Positions 54,551 to 63,977 of a stretch of DNA of 64,000 nt are shown here, piece after piece (within the stretch, counting starts at the first letter, position 1; each line of letters begins with the position of its first letter). A model generated the notes under the pieces. That model did no database searches, was not told the origin of the DNA, and saw only the letters and a program-made list of their open reading frames with translations. A program made the position numbers and the translations under genes. The DNA is from Paraburkholderia sartisoli (GTDB lineage Bacteria; Pseudomonadota; Gammaproteobacteria; Burkholderiales; Burkholderiaceae), in the NCBI RefSeq assembly GCF_900107685.1, contig NZ_FNRQ01000003.1, positions 186,001 to 250,000 on the forward strand. The letters run 5' to 3'.

Positions 54551-54585
54551 CCAGAAAGGCGCACCCGACGGGCGCGCCTTTCTGG
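54551..54585 (-). terminator. Intercistronic hairpin between sbp and cysT
   Basis: A 12-bp perfect stem (ccagaaaggcgc / gcgcctttctgg, loop of 11) without a U-run on the minus strand. It could stabilise sbp mRNA or partly terminate, giving more binding protein than permease. Confidence 0.65.
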
Positions 54586-54620
54586 TCTTTACTCCAGGCC
54601 TCACCCATCGCCGCGTGGCT

Positions 54621-55658
54621 TCATTGCGGCTGATAGATCGAATCGAAGACGCCGCCGTCCGCGAAGTGGGTCTTCTGCGCGTTGGCCCAGCCGCCGAAGC
54701 TGTCGTCGACGGTGTAGAGCTTCAGCTTCGGAAACTTCGCCGTCAGTGCAGCGGGCACCTTGTTCGAACGCGGCCGGTAGAAGTTCTTCGCGGCGATCTC
54801 CTGGCCTTCCTCGCTATAGAGGAAGTTCAGATACGCCTCGGCCAGCTTGCGCGTGCCATGCTTGTCGACCACCTTGTCGACCACCGCGACCGGCGGTTCG
54901 GCCAGGATGCTCACCGAAGGCACGACGATCTCGAACTTGTCCGCGCCGAATTCCTTGATCGACAGGAACGCTTCGTTTTCCCACGCGATCAGCACGTCGC
55001 CGATATCGCGCTGCACGAAGCTCGTCGTCGCGCCGCGTGCGCCGGAGTCAAGCACGCCTGCGTTCTTATAAAGCTTGCCGACGAACTCCTTCGCCTTCTG
55101 GGCGTTGCCACCCGGCTGATGTTCGGCATAGGCCCACGCGGCCAGATAGTTCCAGCGCGCGCCGCCCGATGTCTTCGGGTTCGGCGTCACGATCGACACG
55201 CCCGGCTTCACGAGATCGTCCCAGTCCTTGATGTGCTTCGGGTTGCCCTTGCGCACGAGAAACACGATCGTCGAGGTGTACGGCGAAGCGTTGTCCGGCA
55301 GACGCTTCTGCCAGTCCCTGTCGATGAGGCCCTTGGTGGCGAGCGCGTCGATGTCGTAAGCGAGCGCCAGCGTCACCACGTCGGCCTGCAGCCCGTCCAG
55401 CACCGAGCGCGCCTGGGCGCCCGAGCCGCCATGCGACTGCTTGAACGTGATCTGCTCGCCGGTCTTCGCTTTCCATTCCTTGCCGAATGCCTGATTGATG
55501 TCCTGATACAGCTCGCGCGTCGGATCGTATGAAACGTTCAGCAACGTCGTATCCGCGGCGTGCGCCTGAGCGACGAAGCCCGCCGCTGCCGCGACGCCCA
55601 GCGCGAGCGCCGCGACGATTTTTCGTGTCCTGCCTGCCAGCCCCGTATTGCGGTTCAT
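54621..55658 (-). CDS. sbp: Periplasmic sulfate-binding protein Sbp
   Basis: Sbp (345 aa) is the periplasmic sulfate-binding component. A signal peptide (about 1-34, ending AQAHA) precedes [15 protein letters not shown], the family signature, with [15 protein letters not shown] as a sulfate contact segment. It is the first gene of the sbp-cysT-cysW-cysA-cysB unit. The upstream region is AT-rich (55743-55790), as is typical for CysB-controlled promoters. Confidence 0.95.
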   Translation of the reverse strand: MNRNTGLAGRTRKIVAALALGVAAAAGFVAQAHAADTTLLNVSYDPTRELYQDINQAFGKEWKAKTGEQITFKQSHGGSGAQARSVLDGLQADVVTLALAYDIDALATKGLIDRDWQKRLPDNASPYTSTIVFLVRKGNPKHIKDWDDLVKPGVSIVTPNPKTSGGARWNYLAAWAYAEHQPGGNAQKAKEFVGKLYKNAGVLDSGARGATTSFVQRDIGDVLIAWENEAFLSIKEFGADKFEIVVPSVSILAEPPVAVVDKVVDKHGTRKLAEAYLNFLYSEEGQEIAAKNFYRPRSNKVPAALTAKFPKLKLYTVDDSFGGWANAQKTHFADGGVFDSIYQPQ

Positions 55659-55906
55659 TCCAGATTCTCCGGTTTGTTCTTTCGTTATTGCGGCGTGTGT
55701 ACGTTGCTTTGCATCGATTGAGGCCAGTCTATCGAACGGCCTTCATCATTAAAAATAATTGTTCTTCATTTTTTAATACTAAAAAGTGGTAACGCCCGCC
55801 CGGCGCGGTGTTACGGCACGAATACGGATGCGATAACGCCGAAAACCGCTGTTCCGGCAGCGCCGATCTGGACGAACTTAAAGTAAAGCTTGAAATGTGC
55901 GGATTA

Positions 55907-55922
55907 CTGTATAAAAATACAG
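55907..55922. promoter_or_regulatory. LexA (SOS) box 1
   Basis: CTGTATAAAAATACAG matches the LexA consensus CTGT-N8-ACAG exactly, with an A/T-only core. It lies 28 nt before lexA. Confidence 0.93.
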
Positions 55923-55926
55923 TCAC

Positions 55927-55942
55927 CTGTTCATCCATACAG
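55927..55942. promoter_or_regulatory. LexA (SOS) box 2
   Basis: CTGTTCATCCATACAG is a second exact CTGT-N8-ACAG site, 20 bp centre-to-centre from box 1. It lies 8 nt before the lexA start, so it overlaps the ribosome binding region. Confidence 0.85.
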
Positions 55943-55949
55943 TAGCCCC

Positions 55950-56600
55950 ATGACCAAACTCACCGCACGACAGCAGCAGGTTTTCGATCTGATCCGCCGG
56001 GCGATCGAACGCACCGGCTTTCCGCCCACCCGCGCGGAGATCGCAGCCGAACTCGGCTTCAGTTCGGCGAACTCGGCGGAAGAACATCTGCGCGCGCTGG
56101 CGCGCAAGGGCGTGATCGAGCTTGCAGCGGGCGCCTCGCGCGGCATCCGCCTGCTATCGGGTTCAGATGACAGCCCTTACCAGTTCACGCTGCCGCACTC
56201 GAGCATCATGCAGCTGTCGCTGCCGCTGATCGGCCGGGTGGCGGCGGGTAGCCCGATCCTCGCGCAGGAACATATCTCGCAGCATTACGCCTGCGACCCG
56301 GCGCTCTTTTCGAGCAAGCCCGATTACCTGCTGAAGGTGCGCGGGCTGTCGATGCGCGACGCGGGCATCTTCGACGGCGACCTGCTCGCCGTCCAGAAGA
56401 AGAGCGAAGCGAAAGACGGGCAGATCATCGTGGCCCGGATTGGCGACGACGTGACGGTAAAGCGCCTGAAGCGCCGGCCGGACGGCATTGAGCTGATCGC
56501 CGAGAACCCCGATTACGACAACATTTTTGTTCAGGCCGGCAGCGGGGAATTCGCGCTCGAAGGCATTGCAGTCGGGCTGATCCGCCCGACTGAATTCTGA
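55950..56600 (+). CDS. lexA: SOS repressor LexA
   Basis: LexA (216 aa) represses SOS genes and self-cleaves with RecA. It has a winged HTH (1-70, [16 protein letters not shown]), the cleavage site Ala99-Gly100 (GRVAAGSP), Ser134 ([10 protein letters not shown]) and Lys171 (VTVKRLK). The ATG at 55950 follows two SOS boxes; a frame extension to 55890 runs through them and is rejected. It is autoregulated. A small unknown gene starts 19 nt downstream. Confidence 0.97.
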   Translation: MTKLTARQQQVFDLIRRAIERTGFPPTRAEIAAELGFSSANSAEEHLRALARKGVIELAAGASRGIRLLSGSDDSPYQFTLPHSSIMQLSLPLIGRVAAGSPILAQEHISQHYACDPALFSSKPDYLLKVRGLSMRDAGIFDGDLLAVQKKSEAKDGQIIVARIGDDVTVKRLKRRPDGIELIAENPDYDNIFVQAGSGEFALEGIAVGLIRPTEF

Positions 56601-56619
56601 ACTTCGCCTGGAGAGTTTC

Positions 56620-56961
56620 ATGGAACGCCTTGCCCGCCTGCTCCCTTTCCGTCCGTTCGGACGTCTGCGTCATCTGCGCAACCTGGTGCCGTGCGGGGCG
56701 CTCGACGCCCTCCGTGCGCCGTCGCTGTTCGAGCGCGACACAACGGCGGAAGCGCCCACGCTGCCATCCGCGATGCCGGCGTTCGCGCGTGTCTCGCTGA
56801 ACTCGGGGCTGAACGCGGAGCCGGGGCGCCGCGCGCCGGTGCGCGTGTATCACGGGCCGTCGCGACTCATCATGGTGGGAACGGTCGACGCGGTATGCAG
56901 GATGATCGATCGCTGCATCGCTGAAGAAAGCGCGGCGCTGCAAGGCGCGCTGTTCGAATAA
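56620..56961 (+). CDS. Hypothetical protein downstream of lexA
   Basis: This 113-residue protein is not recognised. It starts MERLARLLPFRPFGR and ends with RVYHGPSRLIMVGTVDAVCRMIDRCIAEES. It has a Pro/Ala-rich middle and no TM. A ggagag Shine-Dalgarno and a 19-nt gap suggest co-transcription with lexA and so SOS induction. Many Pseudomonas have the division inhibitor sulA here; this protein does not look like SulA. Confidence 0.65.
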   Translation: MERLARLLPFRPFGRLRHLRNLVPCGALDALRAPSLFERDTTAEAPTLPSAMPAFARVSLNSGLNAEPGRRAPVRVYHGPSRLIMVGTVDAVCRMIDRCIAEESAALQGALFE

Positions 56962-57088
56962 CCGGAGGCAACCGAAGGCATGCGAGAATGGTTTCCTGCA
57001 GTTGTGCCACTATGTGGCGCGCTGCAAGGGATCGTTTCCGCTTCGTTGCGGTCAACGTTAAGTGACGTTTAACGGAGAGTCGCAACTT

Positions 57089-57754
57089 ATGAGCGTTCCG
57101 GTTCCCGCACGAAATCGACGGCGCATTTCCGCGTTCGTGATGACGATCGTGGTTGTCGCTGTCATCGCCGCGCTTGGGTATGGTTATGCGTCGCCTTATG
57201 TCGCACTCGACCGCCTCAAGCGTGCCGCCGATGCCCGCGATGCCGAAACGGTCAATGAATACGTCGACTTTCCGGCGCTGCGCGACAGCCTGAAGCAGCA
57301 GGTCACTGGCCTGCTCGCCCGAAGGCTCGACGTGCAACACAACGGCAATCCGCTTGCCGCGATTGGCGCAATGATCGGCGTTGCGTTGATTGGTCCGCTG
57401 GTGGATGCGTACGCGACACCAGATGGCGTCGCCGCATTGCTGAATGGCATGCCGCCGCGCGGCGAACCCGGCGAACGGCCGCCGGAGCCGGCCGGCCCGA
57501 CGGTGAATGGCGCAACGAGTGGCCAGACGGACGCGCCGCCTGCTGCGACAGCAACGGCGCCGGCCCCTTCCGCCGCCTCAACCCTCGCCCAGCAGGCGCC
57601 GCCCCAGCCGCCACAAACGACAGCGGGTTATCACGGGATCAACGAGTTCGTCGTCACGTATCAGCACGGCGTCGGCGATGCGCACTATTCGGCGATCCTG
57701 CGTCGCGATGGACTCTTTTCGTGGAAGCTGTCCGCCGTCGACCTCAACGACTGA
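57089..57754 (+). CDS. DUF2939 membrane-anchored protein
   Basis: This 221-residue protein has an N-terminal TM (about 12-34) and the DUF2939 pattern ASPYVALDRLKRAADARDAET...VDFPALRDSLK. A Pro/Ala-rich linker (about 130-185) is followed by a C-terminal beta-rich segment (YHGINEFVVTYQHG). The function is not known. Start MSVPVPAR has a ggagag Shine-Dalgarno; a longer frame from 57062 is less likely. Confidence 0.8.
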   Translation: MSVPVPARNRRRISAFVMTIVVVAVIAALGYGYASPYVALDRLKRAADARDAETVNEYVDFPALRDSLKQQVTGLLARRLDVQHNGNPLAAIGAMIGVALIGPLVDAYATPDGVAALLNGMPPRGEPGERPPEPAGPTVNGATSGQTDAPPAATATAPAPSAASTLAQQAPPQPPQTTAGYHGINEFVVTYQHGVGDAHYSAILRRDGLFSWKLSAVDLND

Positions 57755-57796
57755 AGAGCGTCTGTACCCGTCTCTACCCGGATATCGCGTGCGACC

Positions 57797-58261
57797 TCAG
57801 GCAGCAGCCTGTTGCTGCTCTGCCACTGACGAACACGCAACCAGGATGCTGCACGAGACGCGGTCCAGCAGCGGCGTGTTGCCCGCGCCCATCCACCATC
57901 GCGAAAGACCGGTGCGGCATCGGTGGCCGACCACGACCAGGTCGACCTGCAACTGGTTCGCCAGATTGGCGATTTCGTCGATCGGATTGCCGAACGCGAA
58001 ATGCCCGTGCGCCTGAACGCCGCGCTCGGTGAGCCAGTTCACACCTTCCTGGAGAATGTCGCGGGCGGTGTCCTCGAAACGGCCGCAGGCTACGTCAGTG
58101 AGCAGGCCCGCGCTCTGCGCGATGCTCGAGCGCATGTCGACGACCGACAGCAGGTGCGTTTCGGCCTTCAGGTCCAGTGCAAGGTCAGCGCCGCAACGCA
58201 GCGCCTTGCGCCCCTCGCGCGAGCCGTCGTAGCACAGCAGGATTTTCTGGTAGCTCGCCAT
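57797..58261 (-). CDS. Universal stress protein UspA family
   Basis: This 154-residue single Usp domain protein starts MASYQKILLCYDGSREGRKAL and has the LVVVGHRCRTGLSR nucleotide-loop region. The G-2x-G-9x-G(S/T) ATP motif is imperfect (GHRCRTGLS...GAGNT), so ATP binding is doubtful. A ggagat Shine-Dalgarno precedes the ATG. It is convergent with the DUF2939 gene. Confidence 0.88.
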   Translation of the reverse strand: MASYQKILLCYDGSREGRKALRCGADLALDLKAETHLLSVVDMRSSIAQSAGLLTDVACGRFEDTARDILQEGVNWLTERGVQAHGHFAFGNPIDEIANLANQLQVDLVVVGHRCRTGLSRWWMGAGNTPLLDRVSCSILVACSSVAEQQQAAA

Positions 58262-58513
58262 GGTTATCTCCCATCCGCGTCGATCGCGGCTTCGTTTCAA
58301 TCATGGTGCGCCGCAATTCAGGTTGCAAGAGATGGAAAACGCCAGGTGCGTCCCCACCGTATTTGATGTCGTGCCGCAGTGCAAAAGACGCCCCGTCCCG
58401 GTGCCATGACGCCCGACGCGTCGCCAGCGATGCCCTTAGAATAGCCTGCCCTCACCTCGCAGGCGTCGCAAACCTCGCAGGACGCTTTCAACGAACGGAG
58501 CAGGTCTCGCCCC

Positions 58514-59428
58514 ATGTCAGCAGTTGCAATCGAATTCGAAGACGTGAAGAAGCACTATGGAAACAAGACCGTCGTCGACGGCCTCTCGTTCCACGTGCGC
58601 GCCGGTGAGTGTTTCGGCTTGCTCGGCCCGAACGGCGCCGGCAAGACGACGACCCTGCGCATGCTGCTCGGCATCGCCGCCCCCGATGTGGGCACGATCC
58701 GTCTTTGCGGCGAGCCGATCCCGTCGCGGGCGCGTTACGCGCGCATGCGCGTGGGCGTCGTGCCGCAGTTCGACAACCTCGATCCCGATTTCACCGTCCG
58801 CGAGAATCTGCTGGTGTTTGGCCGCTACTTCGGCCTGAGCGCGACGCGAACGCGCGATCTCGTGCCGTCGCTGCTCGAATTCGCGCGGCTCGAAAGCAAG
58901 GCCGACGCGCGCGTCGGCGAACTCTCGGGCGGCATGAAGCGACGTCTCACGCTGGCCCGCGCGCTCGTCAACGATCCCGACGTGCTGATCATGGACGAGC
59001 CCACCACCGGTCTCGACCCGCAGGCGCGGCATCTGATCTGGGAGCGGCTGCGCTCGCTGCTCACGCGCGGCAAGACGATCCTGCTCACGACGCACTTCAT
59101 GGAAGAAGCCGAGCGGCTGTGTCACCGCGTGTGCGTCATCGAGGAAGGCCGCAAGATCGCGGAAGGCGCGCCGCGCGAGCTGATCGCATCGGAGATCGGA
59201 TGCGACGTGATCGAGATTTACGGCCCGGACCCCGCGACGCTGCGCGACGAACTCGCGCCGCTCGCCGTGCGCACGGAAATCAGCGGCGAGACGCTGTTCT
59301 GCTACGTCGACGATCCGCAACCTGTGCATGTCAAGCTCAGGCAGCGGACCGACCTGCGCTACCTGCATCGGCCGGCCAATCTCGAAGACGTCTTTTTGCG
59401 GCTCACCGGCCGCGAGATGCAGGACTGA
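58514..59428 (+). CDS. NodI-like ABC transporter ATPase
   Basis: This 304-residue ATPase has Walker [11 protein letters not shown], signature [15 protein letters not shown], Walker [13 protein letters not shown] and a C-terminal DR-type domain. It closely resembles NodI, the ATPase of the lipochitooligosaccharide exporter, and its non-symbiotic relatives in Burkholderia. The permease follows 78 nt later. The natural substrate outside symbionts is unknown. Confidence 0.88.
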   Translation: MSAVAIEFEDVKKHYGNKTVVDGLSFHVRAGECFGLLGPNGAGKTTTLRMLLGIAAPDVGTIRLCGEPIPSRARYARMRVGVVPQFDNLDPDFTVRENLLVFGRYFGLSATRTRDLVPSLLEFARLESKADARVGELSGGMKRRLTLARALVNDPDVLIMDEPTTGLDPQARHLIWERLRSLLTRGKTILLTTHFMEEAERLCHRVCVIEEGRKIAEGAPRELIASEIGCDVIEIYGPDPATLRDELAPLAVRTEISGETLFCYVDDPQPVHVKLRQRTDLRYLHRPANLEDVFLRLTGREMQD

Positions 59429-59506
59429 CGCACGGAACTCACGCAGGCGCACCGGCTAACCTGCTAACCCGTTTGTGACACAGGCAAAGAGACTCACTCG
59501 ACAGAT

Positions 59507-60337
59507 ATGGACGCACGCAGTTACGAATCCTCCCCCGCGAAACCTTCCCGGCTGCACGAAGGTTTCGCCGCGCTGCCCGCGAACGCGGTGAACTGGATCG
59601 CCGTCTGGCGCCGCAACTATCTGGTGTGGCGCAAGCTCGCCGTGGCGTCGATATTCGGCAACCTCGCCGATCCGATGATCTATCTGTTTGGCCTCGGCCT
59701 CGGACTCGGGCTGATGGTGGGACACGTCGACGGCGTGTCGTACATCGCGTTTCTCGCGGCGGGCACGGTCGCGTCGAGCGTGATGATGTCGGCGAGTTTC
59801 GAGTCGATGTATTCGGGCTTTTCGCGCATGCACGTGCAGCGCACGTGGGAAGCGATCATGCACACGCCGCTGACGCTCGGCGACATCGTGCTGGGTGAAG
59901 TGATCTGGGCGGCCAGCAAATCCGTGCTGTCGGGGGCGGCGATCATGCTGGTGGCGGGCGTGCTCGGCTATGCGAGTTTTCCGTCGATGCTGATCGCGCT
60001 GCCCGTCATCGTGCTGACAGGCCTCGCGTTCGCGAGTCTCGCGATGATCGTGACGGCGGTCGCGCCGTCGTACGATTTTTTCATGTTCTATCAGACGCTC
60101 GCGCTCACGCCGATGATGCTGCTCTCGGGCGTGTTCTTTCCGGTGGCGCAGCTGCCCGCGATCGCGCGGCAGGTGACGCTGCTGCTGCCGCTTGCGCACG
60201 CGGTGGACCTGATCCGGCCGGCGATGCTCGGCCGGCCGCTGGACAACGCCGCGTTGCACGTCGGCGTGCTGGCGGCGTATGTGATCGTGCCGTTCATCCT
60301 GGCTTCCGTGCTGTTCCGGCGGCGCATGATGCGCTGA
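59507..60337 (+). CDS. NodJ-like ABC-2 permease
   Basis: This 276-residue ABC-2 permease has six TM and the NodJ-type segments [24 protein letters not shown] and [14 protein letters not shown]. It pairs with the NodI-like ATPase upstream. A small exported lipid-linked or glycolipid substrate is plausible from homology. Confidence 0.87.
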   Translation: MDARSYESSPAKPSRLHEGFAALPANAVNWIAVWRRNYLVWRKLAVASIFGNLADPMIYLFGLGLGLGLMVGHVDGVSYIAFLAAGTVASSVMMSASFESMYSGFSRMHVQRTWEAIMHTPLTLGDIVLGEVIWAASKSVLSGAAIMLVAGVLGYASFPSMLIALPVIVLTGLAFASLAMIVTAVAPSYDFFMFYQTLALTPMMLLSGVFFPVAQLPAIARQVTLLLPLAHAVDLIRPAMLGRPLDNAALHVGVLAAYVIVPFILASVLFRRRMMR

Positions 60338-60378
60338 ACCCGGGCACGATCACGTCGAAAGCACGGCGAAACCGGCGC

Positions 60379-60801
60379 TCAGTCTTCGTCGTCGGTCCAC
60401 GGAATGTCGACGTCGGAAATAAACGCGACGGTGGCGAACGGGCCGCCGTCCTGGCGTCCGATCTTGCCGTCCGCGCGCTGCCATTCGACGCGAAACACCG
60501 TGCCCGGATCGTCGGCCACGAGGCGAACCGTGCGCACTTCGTCCTGATCGGCTTCTTCGACCGGGCCATCGAGCGAGATGAGCAGCGGTTGCGGCCACAT
60601 GCCGTCGGCCGGATCGTAAATGCGGTCGCCATCGGGAATCAGCGTGAACGCTTCCACGCCGATCGTCGCCGACGCTTCGACGATCATCTTGCCGAGCGCG
60701 CGCAAGAGCGCGGTCGCGCGCGCCGAGTTGGCCTGGCGGATTGCGAGGTCCCCGCGCGTGAGCGCCTGTTCAAGTTTCGGATTCGTTTTCTGTTGCGCCA
60801 T
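60379..60801 (-). CDS. Hypothetical protein
   Basis: This 140-residue soluble protein is not recognised. It starts MAQQKTNPKLEQALTRGDLA with a caggaa Shine-Dalgarno. It has a hydrophobic central strand region (MWPQPLLISLDG) and ends in an acidic DIPWTDDED tail. It is convergent with the NodJ-like gene. A longer frame upstream to 61122 is rejected because it runs into the intergenic region. Confidence 0.65.
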   Translation of the reverse strand: MAQQKTNPKLEQALTRGDLAIRQANSARATALLRALGKMIVEASATIGVEAFTLIPDGDRIYDPADGMWPQPLLISLDGPVEEADQDEVRTVRLVADDPGTVFRVEWQRADGKIGRQDGGPFATVAFISDVDIPWTDDED

Positions 60802-61170
60802 TCTGTTTCCTGAATTCAATCGTTCTTTTCGCACGGACAGCCGCTTCGCGGCCTGGCAGCGGGTGCATGCAATCGCGGGCTGAATCGTACCATCCCGACG
60901 CGCCAGCGGGCAGACACGGCTGGTTTGCGGCGTCCGTGCCCTATCCGGTCGCGCCGGCCAGTTGTCCAGCCCAGTTCCCCAGTTTAGGTCGCGTTTGCCG
61001 ATTGAACACGGCAATTCGTCACCGATCGCGCAGGGGCGCACCCATTGGATCGTGAACCTTGGGGCGCGGCGGCTGAAAGCAGAACAGCCCCGGCTGAAAA
61101 ACCGGGGCTGTCCACTGCGCATTGCTTTGAAAACGCGAAAAGCGCGAAAAACCGTCGAAAGCCGGTGAAA
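60802..61170. other. Intergenic region between the 60379 gene and the Tas-like gene
   Basis: About 370 bp. It holds a hairpin at 61084-61111 downstream of the Tas-like gene and no recognisable gene. Confidence 0.6.
61084..61111 (-). terminator. Hairpin downstream of the Tas-like gene
   Basis: A 10-bp perfect stem (acagccccgg / ccggggctgt, loop ctgaaaaa) lies 60 nt after the stop on the minus strand. No long U-run follows, so it is a weak or rho-assisted terminator. Confidence 0.6.
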
Positions 61171-62223
61171 TTACGGCGCCGGATTCGGTTGCTGCTCGTG
61201 AAGCGCCTCGATTTCGGCCAGCACGTCCGCTGACAGCGTCACTTCCGCGCTCGCGATGTTTTCCTTCAGCTGCTCGAGCGACGTCGCGCCGACCAGATTG
61301 CTCGTGAGGAACGGGCGGCTGTTCACGAACGCGAGCGCGAGCTGGGCCGGCGACAGCCCATGACGCTTCGCGAGTTCGACATAGCGCGTCGTCGCTTCGA
61401 CCGATTGCGGCTTGCTGTAGCGCTGGAAGCGCTCGAAGAGCGTGATGCGCGCGCCCGCCGGACGCGCCCCGCCCTCGTACTTGCCCGACAGCCAGCCGAA
61501 CGCGAGCGGCGAATAGGCGAGCAGGCCGACGTTCTCGCGGTGGCTGAACTCCGACAGCCCGAGTTCGAACGTGCGGTTCAGCAGGCTGTACGGATTCTGG
61601 ATGCTGACGATGCGCGGCAAGCCGAGCTTTTCCGCGGCGCGCAGAAACTGCGCGACGCCCCACGGCGTCTCGTTCGACACGCCGATGTGGCGCACCTTGC
61701 CTTCCTTCACGAAGTCCGCGAGCACCGACAGCGTTTCCTCGATCGGCACCGTGTACGCGTCGTCGATCCAGGGGTACGCCGTGCGGCCGAACGTCATCGT
61801 GCTGCGGTCGGGCCAGTGCAGTTGATACAGGTCGACGTAATCCGTCTGCAGGCGCTTGAGGCTGTCGTTCAGCGCTTCGGTCAGGTTCTTGCGGTCGAAC
61901 TGGTTGCCTTCGCCGCGAATGTGCCGCGGGTTGTGCGGCTGGCGGGCCGGGCCGGCGATCTTGGTGGCGAGCACGATCTTCTCGCGCGCGCTCTGGTGCT
62001 GCGCGGTCCACGTGCCGATATAACGCTCGGTCGAGCCCTGCGTCTCGGGACGCGGCGGCACCGGATACATTTCAGCGGCATCGATCAGGTTGACGCCGTG
62101 ATCGAGCGCGTAGTCGATCTGCGCATGCGCTTCGCTTTCGGTGTTCTGCTCGCCCCACGTCATCGTGCCGAGGCCGATGACGCTGACCTTTACGTCCGTT
62201 GCGCCGAGTCTGCGGTATTCCAT
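61171..62223 (-). CDS. Tas-like NADP(H)-dependent aldo/keto reductase
   Basis: This 350-residue aldo/keto reductase is highly similar to E. coli Tas over its length. It has GLGTMTWGEQN, AEMYPVPPRPETQG with the catalytic Asp/Tyr, SNETPWGV and IQNPYSLLNR. It is predicted to act on small aldehydes in the cytoplasm; the physiological substrate is unknown. It is divergent from the MFS gene downstream. Confidence 0.93.
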   Translation of the reverse strand: MEYRRLGATDVKVSVIGLGTMTWGEQNTESEAHAQIDYALDHGVNLIDAAEMYPVPPRPETQGSTERYIGTWTAQHQSAREKIVLATKIAGPARQPHNPRHIRGEGNQFDRKNLTEALNDSLKRLQTDYVDLYQLHWPDRSTMTFGRTAYPWIDDAYTVPIEETLSVLADFVKEGKVRHIGVSNETPWGVAQFLRAAEKLGLPRIVSIQNPYSLLNRTFELGLSEFSHRENVGLLAYSPLAFGWLSGKYEGGARPAGARITLFERFQRYSKPQSVEATTRYVELAKRHGLSPAQLALAFVNSRPFLTSNLVGATSLEQLKENIASAEVTLSADVLAEIEALHEQQPNPAP

Positions 62224-62406
62224 CGAACTGTTCCTTGTGCTGTATGTGAGCGGAAAACGTCGAAGTTACCACGCCGGCGCGCGGCGCGCTGGGCCGCTAG
62301 AATGACGCTCTCGCGCAGCGCACGCGCAGGCGTTATCGCTGCAATTCGCGCTGCAAACCGTCAAGGGTTGGTTCGCTTGCCTTGCCCTGCTTCGCTCCGG
62401 AGTGTC

Positions 62407-63843
62407 ATGCAGATGTCTGGTTCATCGTCCGCCGCACCGCGTTCCGGTGATTCGTCGCTGATCGTCACGCTCGTGGCCGCCGCGTTCTTCATGGAAAACC
62501 TCGACGGCACGATCATCGCCACCGCGCTGCCGCAGATGGCGCGCTCGTTCGACGTGCATCCGGTCGATCTCAGCATCGGCATCACGTCGTATCTGCTGAC
62601 GCTCGCCGTGTTCATCCCGATCAGCGGCTGGGCCGCCGACCGCTTCGGCGTGCGCAACGTGTTCACCGGCGCACTCGCGGTGTTCACCGCGTCCTCGGTG
62701 CTGTGCGGCATGACGAACGGTCTCGTCGAATTCACCGCGGCGCGCGTTCTGCAGGGCATCGGCGGCGCGATGATGGTGCCGGTCGGCCGGCTCGCCGTCC
62801 TGCGCGCGACGCCCAAGGACAGCCTGATGCGCGCGATCTCGATCATCACGTGGCCGGGGCTCGTCGCCCCCGTGATCGGGCCGCCGCTCGGCGGGCTGAT
62901 CACCACGTATTCGTCGTGGCGCTGGATTTTCTATCTGAATCTGCCGCTCGGCCTGATCGGACTCGTGCTTGCGTGGCGCTTCATCGGCAATGAACGCGAC
63001 GCGCAAAAACGCCCGTTCGACGCGTCCGGTTTCGTGCTGTCGGGGCTCGCCTGCACGGCGCTGATGTACGCGATGGAGCTGACCGGGCGCGCCGACGCGC
63101 CCTGGAAAGAGACACTCGTGTGCCTCGGCATCGGCGCCGTGGCCGGCGCGGCCGCGCTGTTTCATCTGCGACGTACCGCGCATCCGGTCGTCGATCTGTC
63201 CGCGCTCAGGATCAAGACTTTCGCGGTCGCGCTCGGCGGCGGCTCGCTCTTTCGCATCTCGATCAGCGCGGTTCCGTTCCTGCTGCCGCTGATGTTCCAG
63301 ATCGGTTTCGGCATGAACGCTTTTCACTCCGGGCTGCTGACGCTCGCGGTGTTCGCCGGCAATCTCTCGATGAAACTCGTGACGACGCCCATCATGCGGC
63401 GTTATGGCTTCCGGTCGGTGCTGCTCGTGAACGGCGTGTTCGCGGCGCTGACGCTCGCGGCGATGAGCCTGCTGACGCCCGCGACTTCCGCGTTCTGGAT
63501 CGTCACGGTTCTGTTCGTCAGCGGGCTCGCGCGTTCGCTGCAGTTCACCGCGATCAACACGCTCACGTTCGCGGACGTCCCCAAGCCGCAGATGAGCGGC
63601 GCATCGACGCTTTCGAGCACGTTGGGGCAGATGACCGTGGGCATGGGCGTCGCGTTCGGCGCGATCGCGCTGCGGATGGCGGCCTGGTTTCACGGCCACG
63701 GCGGCCAGAGCGTCACCACTGCCGATTTCAACCTCGCGTTCCTGATCGTGGCGGCGCTCGGATGCGCGGCCATCGCAGACGTAGTCGGCCTCGACCGGCG
63801 CGCGGGGGCGCACGTGAGCGGGCATGGGCGCAGCGGGGCGTAA
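62407..63843 (+). CDS. DHA2-family MFS multidrug exporter
   Basis: This 478-residue transporter has the DHA2 features: FFMENLDGTIIATALP in TM1, motif A-like GWAADRFGVRNVF, motif C-like GLVAPVIGPPLGG and the SSWRWIFYLNLPLGLIG junction. It has 12-14 TM. A ggag lies 4 nt before the chosen ATG; a second ATG two codons later is also possible. A far longer open frame upstream (from 61360) is antisense to the Tas gene. It is similar in type to the exporter at the window start. Confidence 0.92.
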   Translation: MQMSGSSSAAPRSGDSSLIVTLVAAAFFMENLDGTIIATALPQMARSFDVHPVDLSIGITSYLLTLAVFIPISGWAADRFGVRNVFTGALAVFTASSVLCGMTNGLVEFTAARVLQGIGGAMMVPVGRLAVLRATPKDSLMRAISIITWPGLVAPVIGPPLGGLITTYSSWRWIFYLNLPLGLIGLVLAWRFIGNERDAQKRPFDASGFVLSGLACTALMYAMELTGRADAPWKETLVCLGIGAVAGAAALFHLRRTAHPVVDLSALRIKTFAVALGGGSLFRISISAVPFLLPLMFQIGFGMNAFHSGLLTLAVFAGNLSMKLVTTPIMRRYGFRSVLLVNGVFAALTLAAMSLLTPATSAFWIVTVLFVSGLARSLQFTAINTLTFADVPKPQMSGASTLSSTLGQMTVGMGVAFGAIALRMAAWFHGHGGQSVTTADFNLAFLIVAALGCAAIADVVGLDRRAGAHVSGHGRSGA

Positions 63844-63977
63844 CTGGACGTCGGGAACGTGATACCCCGGGTCGACTGACAGGGAGACGAAAAACGGTCA
63901 GGCACGCCGATTGCTGGTACACCGGTTTCTGGCTCACTGCTGGTGACGTCACCCCCGTCCAGCGCAAGGCTATCGCC

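Noticed and set aside
61360..62406. N-terminal extension of the MFS frame
   Set aside because: It is antisense to the Tas-like gene. The transporter starts at 62407 with its own ribosome binding site.
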